64,000 bases of DNA, taken from assembly GCF_004212635.1 (NCBI RefSeq), contig NZ_PSRT01000026.1:1-64000 (forward strand), in the 5' to 3' direction. A model generated the notes under the pieces. It saw only the letters and a program-made list of their open reading frames with translations. It did not search any database and was not told the origin of the DNA. Below, piece after piece: positions 8,422-15,811 of the stretch (position 1 is its first letter; each line of letters opens with the position of its first letter). The translations under genes and the position numbers were made by a program. The stretch comes from Bradyrhizobium genosp. SA-3 (GTDB taxonomy: Bacteria > Pseudomonadota > Alphaproteobacteria > Rhizobiales > Xanthobacteraceae).

Positions 8422-8718
8422 ATGCTCGGCTTGATGATACTGCTCGCGGCGGTTGGACTGGGTTTCATCGTTGGCTATGGGACCCGAGGCGTTATCTCGC
8501 GCAAACGACACGCGGAGCTTCTGGCCTATGCGCCCTATCTTCCGCCGCCACGTGTCCAGAGCAAGATGGGTAGTGATTCCGCTCTGCCGTTGAGCCCGCA
8601 GCCAACGGCGTCGATCATGATGAGGGCCGTATCATCGGTGGCGGACAGCGTCAGCTTTGCGCTTGCGCTGGATTTTGCCCTGGTGCTGTTGCTGATCCTG
8701 TTGCTGCCTAAGCCATGA
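8422..8718 (+). CDS. small membrane protein of unknown function
   Basis: 98 residues. An N-terminal transmembrane segment (MLGLMILLAAVGLGFIVGY) is followed by a basic cytoplasmic stretch (GTRGVISRKRHAELLAY) and a second hydrophobic segment at the C-terminus (DFALVLLLILLLP). The first 35 residues resemble a family of single-span rhizobial proteins with G-Y-x-x-R-E-x-I-S-R-x-R after the membrane helix; the C-terminal half is not familiar and may be a secondary extension. No ribosome site is clear, and no neighbour suggests a role. Confidence 0.5.
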   Translation: MLGLMILLAAVGLGFIVGYGTRGVISRKRHAELLAYAPYLPPPRVQSKMGSDSALPLSPQPTASIMMRAVSSVADSVSFALALDFALVLLLILLLPKP

Positions 8719-8957
8719 TGATGACCAAGCCCGGCGTGCGGGTCCGTCCGCCGATCCGCCCGGCCGTCATCTACCGGGGTTCCAAAACCCAGTAGTCCAC
8801 TCCCTCACTACTCCGCGCTCTGCGGCAGGAAGGCCGCCAGCGCCAGCGCATTGGCCAGCTCCAGCCCCTCTGCAAGCCCGCCACGGGAGGCTGGGTCCAG
8901 CCGCGAACGCTTCCCCTGTCCAAAGGTTGTCCAGCCGCAGCAAGGGAGAGCCGGACA

Positions 8958-9216
8958 ATGCGATACGTAGTTGTTACTGCGATTGGCGTACTGACCACCC
9001 TCACCACAACCCTGGGACCGGCAGTGGCCGATCCTTGGAAGGACGAAAGCGGCAAGGGCCGGTGGGGCTATGAGGATCGAGGCCCATTCCGCGCTTACGG
9101 TTACGACCGCGAATACAAACAGGAGAATTATCGCGGCCCCTGCAAGATCGAGCGCAAATGGGGCAAGCACGGGCGAGTACAAGGAAGAGACCAAGTGTAA
9201 GGGCTACCGGGATTGA
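8958..9216 (+). pseudogene. small secreted protein, frameshifted near its C-terminus
   Basis: The ATG at 8958 opens an 80-residue frame with a signal peptide (MRYVVVTAIGVLTTL ... PAVA) followed by a mature part rich in Lys, Tyr, Trp and Gly (DPWKDESGKGRWGYED). Small secreted proteins with this opening are common in Bradyrhizobium and end in a Cys-Lys pattern. Here CKIERKWGKHG is followed by RVQGRDQV in the present frame, but removing one G from GGGCGAG at about 9171-9173 gives EYKEETKCKGYRD and a stop at 9214-9216, the expected ending. So a single-base insertion has altered the last residues. The function is unknown; the effect of the altered tail is unclear. Confidence 0.6.
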
Positions 9217-9256
9217 GAAGGCACGGCGCTGACGGTGTTCCACCGACTATCAGTAC

Positions 9257-9463
9257 ATGACCCGCCCGCAAAAGATCACCTTCGGCCATATGCGGGCGAT
9301 GGGCATCCGTGACGTGCTGGTCTACTGCGCCGACTACCGCTGCAGCCATCATGTCGAGGTGACTGCGTATCGATAGCCCGACGACGTCCGCCTGTCCGAT
9401 CTCGAAACCTACTTGATGTGCGAGGTGTGCCGCAGACGGGGCGCGGAGGTGCGGCCGAAGTTT
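9257..9463 (+). pseudogene. small Cys-pair (zinc-ribbon-like) protein interrupted by an amber codon
   Basis: From ATG 9257 the frame reads MTRPQKITFGHMRAMGIRDV and then VYCADYRCSHHVEVTAYR before TAG at 9374-9376. The frame then continues PDDVRLSDLETYLMCEVCRR and RGAEVRPKF. The two Cys pairs (C-x4-C before the stop, C-x2-C after) and the phrase W-P-D-D-V-R-L-S-D-L-E are typical of a small rhizobial zinc-ribbon-like family; the stop stands exactly where a Trp (TGG) is expected, a single-base change. Beyond about 9463 the frame runs on into Pro-rich, non-coding-looking sequence. Function unknown. Confidence 0.65.
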
Positions 9464-9726
9464 TTGCTCGGCCGACCGGCCCCTTCGCCTCCGCCCGCGC
9501 CCCCAGGCACAGATAGCAGGGGGCCGCCCTCGGCAGGTACGCCCTCAGCCCGAGGGGCCGTGGAGGCAAGTGGCCTTGCGAATAACCGGGGGACAAGCCC
9601 CATAAACCTCGCGCCGCTACCCTGCATCGTGCCACCGTGTACACTTTCGATTCGAGAACAAACTAGAAGAACCAGAATGGTGCAGCGGAAGCAATTCCTC
9701 GCCGCGCTTGGGCCGGGGCTTTTCAG

Positions 9727-10014
9727 ATGCCGAAATTCAACGATCAAACCATAGAACTTCTCTTCGGTGCCGATGATGCTGAGAACGAAGACCCCAAACG
9801 CTTTGTCCAGTATTTCTATTACAATCGCGCTTACGAGTCGCTCACTGCCGACTTACCGATTCGGATTTTGGTTGGACACAAAGGAGTTGGAAAGAGCGCT
9901 TTGTTGAAGCGTGCCTTCCTTGAAGACTCCGAAACAAAGCAGCCCGCATTCTGGCTTCAATCAAGTGATCTTAATACATTCAAAGGAAAACCTCGATCAG
10001 ACACCTCGGCTTAA
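9727..10014 (+). pseudogene. N-terminal fragment of a P-loop ATPase
   Basis: 95 residues: MPKFNDQTIELLFGADDAEN, then DPKRFVQYFYYNRAYESL, then a Walker A motif in LVGHKGVGKSALLKRAF, then FWLQSSDLNTF before the frame ends in unrelated residues. This is the start of a P-loop NTPase of the uncharacterised group often annotated Sll1717-type or FunZ-like, whose members are several hundred residues long and are often in accessory or defence neighbourhoods. No continuation with Walker B or later motifs is seen in any frame downstream. The reading-frame style is AT-richer than the core genes, in line with horizontal origin. A truncated remnant. Confidence 0.65.
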
Positions 10015-10289
10015 GCTGACAATATTGAATGACTTTTATAGGACACTTGATGGAGGTCGCTACTTCAGCAGGCTGGCCGCTACTCTGTGTTACTTGGTCG
10101 GGTTCGCTCTTGTCCTCTTTCCATCATTACAAGCGTCCGTCCAAATTGCTGCGTCTCTTGTCAGATTCATTCACAGCGCTTCTTAGGCAAATGCGCTCAG
10201 GCTTCGGAGGCTCGAACTTCAACGCCTGCATCTGCCTCCGGCATTCGCGTTCGGCCGCAGTGCTTAGTCCAAATTCCTTGCTGGCCATG

Positions 10290-10415
10290 GCAGCGTATAA
10301 GATTGCCACATACAAGAAACCACGGCTTAGCATTCAGCATCGGTGTACTCACCCGATCGCCAGAACGCGACCAGGTCTTCCCGGTTGGCTTCCCAGTCCT
10401 CGCGCAGTGAAGATT
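10290..10415 (-). pseudogene. remnant of a small hypothetical rhizobial protein, multiple frameshifts
   Basis: Pieces of one short protein can be read on the reverse strand in changing frames: LREDWEANREDLVAFWRSGE followed by YTDAE, then NAKPWFLVCGN one frame over, then TLPWPARNLD back in the first frame. Together they resemble a short rhizobial protein with F-W-R-S-G-x-Y and K-P-W-L-x-V-x-G motifs. At least two indels are needed. I cannot assign a function. Evidence rests on my recognition of the pattern and is modest. Confidence 0.4.
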
Positions 10416-10639
10416 CTGGAGCGTGGACTGGCATTCTTGAGGTTGCCGCCGTCCGACAGCAAGTGTGCTAGTGCGCCAAGCGCCTCTTGAGTTCGTTCCC
10501 GGTCTGGAACATGGCGCAGCAGAATGCGCCGAGCGTTGCACATTTACAACCCGCACAGCCATTCGAGATAGTAAGCTGTCGATCAGAACGATTGAAAGAA
10601 ATTTCGTGTTTACTTCGATACGATCAGCGGGAACGCAAA

Positions 10640-10840
10640 ATGTTTGATGTCTATCGCAATGACAAGCGCGACTTGCTTGTTCTAAGCAATGGCTCTGCAA
10701 TACCCGTCGTTTGCTCTCGGAGTAAGTGGCGCAAGAGCAGAAAAAGAGTTCTCAAAGTCAGCGACGAGATCAAGTCAGCCGTTCAGAGACAGGGCTATTA
10801 CGTTCGCAGCTTGCGGGTCACCAAGAAGGGAATGATTTAG
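10640..10840 (+). CDS. small basic hypothetical protein
   Basis: 66 residues from ATG 10640 ([20 protein letters not shown]) to a stop at 10840. It is strongly basic ([18 protein letters not shown]) and ends in a tail with KKGMI. The opening M-F-D-V-Y-x-N-x-K-R-D-L-L-V and the R-K-R-V phrase recur in short hypothetical proteins of Bradyrhizobium. No transmembrane part or Cys. The longer upstream frame looks non-coding, so the internal ATG is preferred. One of the few apparently intact genes in this decayed stretch. Role unknown. Confidence 0.65.
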   Translation: MFDVYRNDKRDLLVLSNGSAIPVVCSRSKWRKSRKRVLKVSDEIKSAVQRQGYYVRSLRVTKKGMI

Positions 10841-11032
10841 TCCGCGTGGATCGGCGGCCGGGGGTTCTCTCTCTGCAACCTCTACAGCATCACCCACTAG
10901 CCAATTTTTCCTGGCTCACAGTGCTGTTGGATGTGCCACGAGAGCGACCGTTCTAGACGAAACGCCTAGTTGACCGCCTCGCGACTGTAAGGCGCGCACC
11001 AATCAAGGACCAATGAGCGCCTTCCAAACACC

Positions 11033-11218
11033 TTACTTAGGCGGCGGCTTGTCGTAGAGCGGTTTGCCTTTATCGACAATGTGCACGGTTAGAATTTTTA
11101 CGGTCTTATCGCCAACAACCTTGAAAGCGCCGTGCGGCACCTCTCGAACATTGACCGAAGTGGTGCCTGTTGAGAAGGGTACTTGTTTGCCGTCCGGATA
11201 ACGTGTCCTTTGACCCAA
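11033..11218 (-). pseudogene. C-terminal remnant of a cupin-domain protein
   Basis: The frame reads YPDGKQVPFSTGTTSVNVRE, then VPHGAFKVVGDKTVKILTVH and IVDKGKPLYDKPPPK. This matches the last beta strands of a small single-domain cupin, where V-P-H-G-A and a closing strand H-I-V-D-K-x-K-P-L are usual. The first cupin motif (G-x5-H-x-H) is not found intact in any frame upstream, although reverse-strand sequence up to about 11400 contains possible pieces (ISVPSPDVWIL). The gene has therefore lost its metal-binding first half or been broken by indels. Confidence 0.5.
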
Positions 11219-11445
11219 TGGCCGCAGCGGTCGATTGGCTTGATGCCTACCGCAAAGCCGACATTATCTCGGCTCGACAATATCCAAACGTCCGGCGAAG
11301 GAACGCTAATCTCATACGTTGTGCGCGAAGGCTTGGTCAGCCATGGCCGATTTTGCGCCGTTGGTTCGGCTAACCGTAGAGCCCCGGATTTCCACATTTG
11401 GACAGGGGTGTTCTACTGCACGAACACTTCTTGGAGGTTGTTCGC

Positions 11446-11649
11446 ATGTCACACGTTGGTACCGACTTCATTCTTGACCAATACGGGCAAGCTGTGGATG
11501 AGATCGTCGCCCATTGCGACGGTGATCTGTGGAGCGCTCTTAGGGCCTTGATGCTTGTCAATGAGCAGTTGGAGCAGAGACTTCTGCTGATGAGTGCAGA
11601 AGTCGGCGATCAGCTATGTCGTCATCCGCCGCAGAAGCGGGTGCACTAA
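11446..11649 (+). CDS. small helical hypothetical protein
   Basis: 67 residues from the ATG at 11446, chosen because GGAGG lies 8 bases upstream; the longer frame from 11398 adds unlikely residues. The sequence MSHVGTDFILDQYGQAVDEI followed by VAHCDGDLWSALRALMLVNE is a short all-alpha protein with the phrase H-C-D-G-D-L-x-x-A-L-R-A-L-M, which recurs in small rhizobial hypothetical proteins. No transmembrane or catalytic motif. Function unknown, no operon partner. Confidence 0.65.
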   Translation: MSHVGTDFILDQYGQAVDEIVAHCDGDLWSALRALMLVNEQLEQRLLLMSAEVGDQLCRHPPQKRVH

Positions 11650-11790
11650 GTTCGAACCAGCAGATTGACTAACAAATCACGTCGCGCCGCGGCTGTATTG
11701 GGAACCGATGCGCAACAAGGCGAGGGCCGAGTGCCTAGGAGCCCGGCGTCATAACCTCAGGAGCTGAAAACAGACTGTTCGCTACAATGC

Positions 11791-11991
11791 TTGCTTCTCG
11801 GGCCGGAAGAGATCGCCCGACTTTCGTCTGCCTACGAGCAGGCTCTGCGTACCATTGGCGTAGAAGATCGGAATTCCCACTGACCGAACTGATCGCCCAG
11901 AAGATCATTGAGATCGGCCAGACCGGCCTCAAAGACCCCGGCGCAAATCTGCATTCGGGCCGTCGAAGCGCTGGGCCCGCCGAAAGGGTAG
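11791..11991 (+). pseudogene. small hypothetical gene with two frameshifts
   Basis: Three consecutive frames give one coherent short protein: LLLGPEEIARLSSAYEQAL and RTIGVEDRN, then PLTELIAQKIIEIGQTGLKD, then PAQICIRAVEALGPPKG and a stop at 11989-11991. The first shift is near 11870 and the second is in the CCCC run near 11937. The pattern L-x-x-E-E-I-A-x-L-x-x-A-Y followed by I-A-x-K-I-I-E is usual in short Bradyrhizobium proteins. As sequenced no complete product can be made. Function unknown. Confidence 0.6.
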
Positions 11992-11998
11992 TCACCTG

Positions 11999-12253
11999 AT
12001 GGCCCTTCAATTCCACCGTGCCGTCGAGCATCTGGAAGTATGGAGCGCAAGCAGCAACGGCTTTTCTTTCGTGATCACTTACGAGAGCCCTAACGGTCCC
12101 GGGTTTCACGGACGCCCAGGCTATATGGCTTCATGGCGTCCACTCCGTGTGAGCAAAGGCGCGACCAAGATCGGCGGCTCGCCCTTCGATACATTCGCGC
12201 AGGCCGAGGAAGCCTGCAACGCCATGCTTATGCACCTCCAGACTCATCGCTAA
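11999..12253 (+). CDS. small hypothetical protein
   Basis: 84 residues from ATG 11999: MALQFHRAVEHLEVWSASSN, then GFSFVITYESPNGPGF and a C-terminal helix FDTFAQAEEACNAMLMHLQ. The layout is a few beta strands followed by one helix. Homologous-looking short proteins occur repeatedly in Bradyrhizobium genomes; no biochemical role is known. The gene follows the broken gene above by 7 bases and may once have shared a transcript with it. It appears intact. Confidence 0.7.
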   Translation: MALQFHRAVEHLEVWSASSNGFSFVITYESPNGPGFHGRPGYMASWRPLRVSKGATKIGGSPFDTFAQAEEACNAMLMHLQTHR

Positions 12254-12358
12254 AATGCTGCTCATCGGCGCAAACGTCGCAGAGTCATTTCCAGTCCCGA
12301 ACACTGAGCTGCACCATAGAAAGACGCCTCCGGCAATCAGCCTGCAGGATGCCGCCCA

Positions 12359-12559
12359 TTAGTGAATGGTTGACCTCACCAGGGCTGCCGATCGACGAAG
12401 AAGTGTATTCTCTTCGGCCTCCTGCACTCGGCCTCGAAGGATCTCCAGTTCGGCAAGCTGAGAAATGAGCGCCTGAGCGCGCTGGCACAGAACAACGCGG
12501 TCGTACACCCGATTGGGGTTACTCACTGCACGCTCCCTGATTTTTGAAGAGTTGGCCAC
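12359..12559 (-). CDS. small helical hypothetical protein
   Basis: 66 residues in the longest version, with RVYDRVVLCQRAQALISQLA and ELEILRGRVQEAEENTLLRR forming a probable coiled-coil-like helix. No recognised domain, no signal peptide. A start at the internal Val (GTG) before SNPNRVY is possible. The amphipathic heptad spacing of Leu and Val argues for a real protein. Function unknown. Confidence 0.4.
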   Translation of the reverse strand: MANSSKIRERAVSNPNRVYDRVVLCQRAQALISQLAELEILRGRVQEAEENTLLRRSAALVRSTIH

Positions 12560-12604
12560 ACTTTGGGCTTCAGAGTGATTTCGTCCGCCGGATTGCAGAT
12601 TTTC

Positions 12605-12796
12605 TCACGCGGCCAGATCATGCGAACTGGTCGAGCTGACGGCATTACATTCTTCGAAATAGGACGACAGCTCAAGCTCAGCTAGGTGCTCCCAGTATTC
12701 TGCTTCCGCGAGGAGCTTCCACTTCTTCATGCTATTGTACGCGGCATTTTGACGGCAGAGCGAACCCATCGCGCGCAAGCGTCGTACCTTCTCCAC
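12605..12796 (-). CDS. small hypothetical protein, rhizobial family
   Basis: 63 residues: MEKVRRLRAMGSLCRQNAAY, then KKWKLLAEAEYWEHLAELEL, then SSYFEECNAV. The phrase R-R-L-R-A-x-G-S-L-C-R-Q followed by K-L-L-A-E-A-E-x-W-E-H-L-A-E is a well-conserved short rhizobial family of unknown function. The length is normal for it. It is all-alpha, without membrane segments. It appears intact and is on its own transcript. Confidence 0.75.
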   Translation of the reverse strand: MEKVRRLRAMGSLCRQNAAYNSMKKWKLLAEAEYWEHLAELELSSYFEECNAVSSTSSHDLAA

Positions 12797-13032
12797 TGCG
12801 AACCTCCCCTTCGGCTTGTTTTACGCAAGCCTATTATTTCTGATGCGTCGAAGTCAAACTCTCGCAGATTGAGATTTGTGAGCGACAGTCCGGTGTTTGA
12901 CGGTCGAATTGATGACAGCGCAATCGTCTTACTTTTCGTCTTTCGATTCGTGGAGCGTTGACGCCAGTGAAAGCTGAGCTCAGATCCGAGTCCTCCAAGC
13001 CCCCCAAAATCGAGGCGCTCTTTAGGAAGGTC

Positions 13033-13068
13033 ACGGCTCCAGTCCCACAACTGGAGCCGTTTTTCTTT
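13033..13068 (+). terminator. rho-independent terminator
   Basis: Stem ACGGCTCCAGT (13033-13043) pairs with ACTGGAGCCGT (13050-13060) around a 6-base loop and is followed by TTTTCTTT. A textbook intrinsic terminator without an obvious upstream gene. Confidence 0.85.
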
Positions 13069-13257
13069 GTTCGCGAAATCAGCCATGCTGCGCTACAACA
13101 CGCGTAGGTTCTCAAGCCGCAAGCGCACTCCGCTCCATTTCAATACTGCAACTAAATTTGTGAAGCAGCGCGCGTTGGACGATGGTTAGCTGTAGTCAGT
13201 CTGGGCCAAGTTACGTTTGATCCCGATCTATTGTGGCCCGGCGCATTGCACTAAAAC

Positions 13258-13280
13258 GACCGCCTTCGGGCGGTCTTTTT
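13258..13280 (+). terminator. rho-independent terminator with TTCG loop
   Basis: Stem GACCGCC (13258-13264), tetraloop TTCG, stem GGCGGTC (13269-13275) and a TTTTT run. No upstream protein gene within about 190 bases. Confidence 0.85.
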
Positions 13281-13340
13281 CCGTCTCGTCGTCGGTATTC
13301 GCATCGTCCGGAAATCGCGGCAACCGATACGGATCATGTC

Positions 13341-13374
13341 AAAGGCCCCGACGCTATTACACGTCGGGGCCTTT
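13341..13374. terminator. 13-bp perfect hairpin, possible bidirectional terminator
   Basis: AAAGGCCCCGACG (13341-13353) is perfectly complementary to CGTCGGGGCCTTT (13362-13374) with an 8-base loop. The A/T ends give weak U-tracts on both strands. It lies just before the end of the reverse-strand pseudogene at 13429. Confidence 0.6.
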
Positions 13375-13428
13375 CAAGATCATCAGGCCGGTTACCTCCG
13401 CCGTGCCTTACGATCTTTGGTACCTCGA

Positions 13429-13880
13429 TTAACGCACCCGATCTGATGCAGAACGTGGCACGGCTGCGGCATCAGAGTGATCACATGAGGCACGAAAGCG
13501 CTCGGCCGCCAGCTCGCCTTTGCGCCACTCAGCCCGGCGTTTACGCACCTTCGCCAACACCTTACGCGCCTCCACGTCCCAGATAATCTTGTCGATCTCA
13601 GTCCAGCGTGCGCTTGATACGCAGCACGATGGACAGCACCATCAGAACGTCGCCATACGGCATCAGCAGGTCGCGCGCCGCGATATCGCAATGCGCGATG
13701 AAGCTCTCGACGGCATCCTCACTCTTGCAGAAGAGCAGCGCCAGTTCGCGGGCCTGACGCAGATCATCGACGGCAGACTGGCTATCGTCATCGCCCAACA
13801 GCATACGCTCAGCAGCCCGACCGGCTGCCAGCTCGATACAATGGATGCGATGGCCTCCCGAATATCCGAGGCATCGCCAC
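13429..13880 (-). pseudogene. frameshifted remnant of a hypothetical gene
   Basis: The reverse strand reads HCIELAAGRAAERMLLGDDD, then SAVDDLRQARELALLFC, SEDAVESFIAHCDIAARDLL and VLMVLSIVLRIKRTLD before a stop at 13598-13600. The continuation TEIDKIIWDVEARKVLAKVR then KRRAEWRKGELAAE lies one frame over and ends at 13429. The A-A-G-x-A-A-E-x-x-L and D-D-L-x-x-A-R phrases recall the C-terminal half of small M41/FtsH-peptidase-like proteins found in rhizobia, but the HExxH part would be upstream and is not visible. The 5' end is lost near 13880. One indel near 13600 plus a truncation. Confidence 0.5.
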
Positions 13881-14486
13881 GACCTTCCGCAAATGCCTCC
13901 TCGTGGCACCGGCGCTCTACCTGGCACGGCCCCGCGGCGAGACGTTCGTGCCGTTCCACGCGCGGATCGTGGCCGAGGAGAAATACCCGTTCGGCCGCGC
14001 GGTGCTGTCCGCGACGCTCAAATACGCCGGGGTGCTGCCCCAGCAGGTTGCCCGCCGGCAGAAGAAAAAGCATGTCGGCATAAAACGAAAAGTCGAAAAT
14101 CGGGGGTGCACGGTCAAGGAAATGGGACGCAAAACGGCGGACTTCGGGAGATTGTAAGGGTACGAAAACGCACGAAAACGGTCCCAAGATACCGAAAATG
14201 CACCATTAAGCTTCGAGTTAGTCGTCTCTCAAGATCGATAATCGAAACAAAAAATAACGGTATTTCAAACAGTTGAGGCACCAACACTACTCCGCGGTCA
14301 AGAAAAAAATCGGGTATTATTAAGATGAGAACGAACGAAACGGCAGCTGATTACGAAGCAAGCCGCTCGCGAAGCGCGCTTCCACACAGTGCTGTAGCGA
14401 GCGAGCGGCTTGCGGGTGCGATCTTCGGGCCTCGCGCGAAGCTCGAAAGTCGAAAAATGGGGACACCTTAACCTGGAGTGTTCATC
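13881..14486. other. stretch upstream of the RAYT gene, with inverted repeat
   Basis: An 84-residue forward frame (13903-14157) and its reverse shadow are open, but neither resembles a known family, so I do not call a gene. The right half carries a 12-bp inverted repeat (listed separately) and the phrase AAAAATGGGGACACCTTA (14454-14471), similar to short sequences often found upstream of REP-associated transposase genes. Confidence 0.45.
14359..14412. repeat. 12-bp inverted repeat upstream of the RAYT gene
   Basis: CAAGCCGCTCGC (14359-14370) is perfectly complementary to GCGAGCGGCTTG (14401-14412) with 30 bases between. REP/BIME hairpins are the usual substrates of RAYT enzymes, so this may be a cognate element or its remnant. 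Confidence 0.6.
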
Positions 14487-15221
14487 GTGCCGCGGACGGC
14501 TCGCCTCGCCGCCCCGAACCACCCCCATCATATCACCCATCGGGGTGTCGATCGTCAGCCCGTCTTCCACGACGATCAGGACTACCGGGACTATCTGCTG
14601 TTTCTTGGCGAGCTGACACGCCGCACAGCCACCGGGGTCTGGGCGTACTGCCTGATGCCCAATCATGTGCATCTAATACTCACCCCCTCCACGGCCGAAG
14701 GTCTCAGCCGCTCGGTCGCTGAAACGGCACGCCGGTTTGCCCGGACTAGCAACCGGCGGCGCTCCCGCCAGGGCCCTCTGTGGCAGAGCCGGTTTTACTC
14801 CGTCGCGCTCGACGAGCTGCATTTTCTGGAAGCCGCCCGCTATGTCCTGCTCAATCCCGTGCGCGCCCGGCTGGCCAGCCGGGTCGAACTCTGGCCCTGG
14901 AGCAGCTTCCGCGCACACCAGGCCGGCGCTGACGATCTCGTCGACACCGCACCGCTCGCCCAGCGCATCGGCACAGTTGATGCCTTCGTCGCCGTCGGGC
15001 TCCAACGCGACGTGTCCGATCGGATCAGGGCGGCCACGCGCACCGGTCGTCCCCTTGGCAATAAGACCTTCTCCGACACGATCGCCCGCGCGCATGGTGT
15101 CACGCTTCCAGCGCGTGGACGAGGGCGGCCCTCGCAACGAGACCGCCCGGGCCATGAATCGAACTCCAGTGCGGCGCGCCCGGACTGTGGCCGACATCTA
15201 AATCCTTGCGCTTATAATTGA
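14487..15221 (+). CDS. REP-associated tyrosine transposase (RAYT, Y1 family)
   Basis: 244 residues from the GTG at 14487 (VPRTARLAAPNHPHHITHRG), preferred over the GTG at 14478 because GGAG (14474-14477) is then correctly spaced. The Y1 transposase motifs are present: HHITHRGVDRQPVF near the N-terminus, YCLMPNHVHLILTP with the catalytic H-x-H near residue 60, and the usual LWQSRFYS and ARYVLLNPVRARL block with the nucleophilic Tyr nearby. The C-terminal 60 residues are basic, as in DNA-binding tails of the family. RAYTs are single-copy domesticated relatives of IS200/IS605 transposases that cut and join REP hairpins. It seems intact. Confidence 0.88.
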   Translation: MPRTARLAAPNHPHHITHRGVDRQPVFHDDQDYRDYLLFLGELTRRTATGVWAYCLMPNHVHLILTPSTAEGLSRSVAETARRFARTSNRRRSRQGPLWQSRFYSVALDELHFLEAARYVLLNPVRARLASRVELWPWSSFRAHQAGADDLVDTAPLAQRIGTVDAFVAVGLQRDVSDRIRAATRTGRPLGNKTFSDTIARAHGVTLPARGRGRPSQRDRPGHESNSSAARPDCGRHLNPCAYN

Positions 15222-15811
15222 CTGGCGACCGCTCATGGCCGGCGCGCCAAGGAGGCGCCGGCGACGCAGCTTATCCGCCTTTCGCGAAAATCCCTCTTGA
15301 CCCTGCGGCGTTGATCTCGGCCGACAACGAGACGGACTGGTCTGCCATCACGCCGATGCTGCCGAATAAGCCGCGCGGCGTGCCACGAGTGAATGCCCGT
15401 AGCTCCAGGCCCGTCTTCCCGTTCGCGTATGCGTTTTTATGGAAGAACTCGACCAGCGGCAAACCGAGCCAAGGTGAAAGATTCTGAGCTGATCGAATTG
15501 CCTGCCCTAGCTCCCATGTGAGGCCACGCAGCCGCACCTCAAGTGCAGTTCCGCACATGAGTAGCTTACTAAGGAGCGCACTCAGCTAAATTGCGAGCTG
15601 TCGCGAATCTATAGCATACGCCTTTTCCCACCGGATTGATGTGATCCACTTCACACCGGACCGCCAGTTGCAGGTGCGGCGGTTATTTTGTACGTTTGAT
15701 GGAGAGCTTGATGGCGTGCTCGCAATCCGGATTATCGAGCGTTGATCACGCAAGACATGATTTGAAACTTTTTTGCCCGCTCGCGCTGAGCGAAGATACT
15801 GGAAGCAGAAC
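15222..15811. other. gap between RAYT and cyclase genes
   Basis: A reverse 95-residue frame (15271-15558) is open but not recognised. A GC-rich hairpin (GCCGGCGC at 15238-15245, GCGCCGGC at 15255-15262) follows the RAYT gene and may be a terminator or REP-like remnant. The region must also contain the promoter of the cyclase gene; I cannot pick a convincing -35/-10. Confidence 0.45.

Larger units (their letters stand above)
12797..13428. other. non-coding stretch holding three strong hairpins
   Basis: No credible gene in about 630 bases. It holds three hairpins in 340 bp (13033-13068, 13258-13280 and 13341-13374, listed separately), two of them classic rho-independent terminators on the + strand. 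No + strand protein gene precedes them, so short non-coding transcripts or lost genes are possible. Confidence 0.55.

Noticed and set aside
10029..10490. A 153-residue forward frame after the P-loop remnant
   Set aside because: It crosses the reverse-strand remnant and shows no domain; probably chance.
13903..14157. An 84-residue forward frame with a plausible hydrophobic start
   Set aside because: No recognised family, overlapping open frames on the other strand, and a C-terminus that runs into AT-rich non-coding sequence.
15271..15558. A 95-residue reverse frame between RAYT and the cyclase gene
   Set aside because: Not similar to any family I know and no ribosome site; could be real but cannot be supported.
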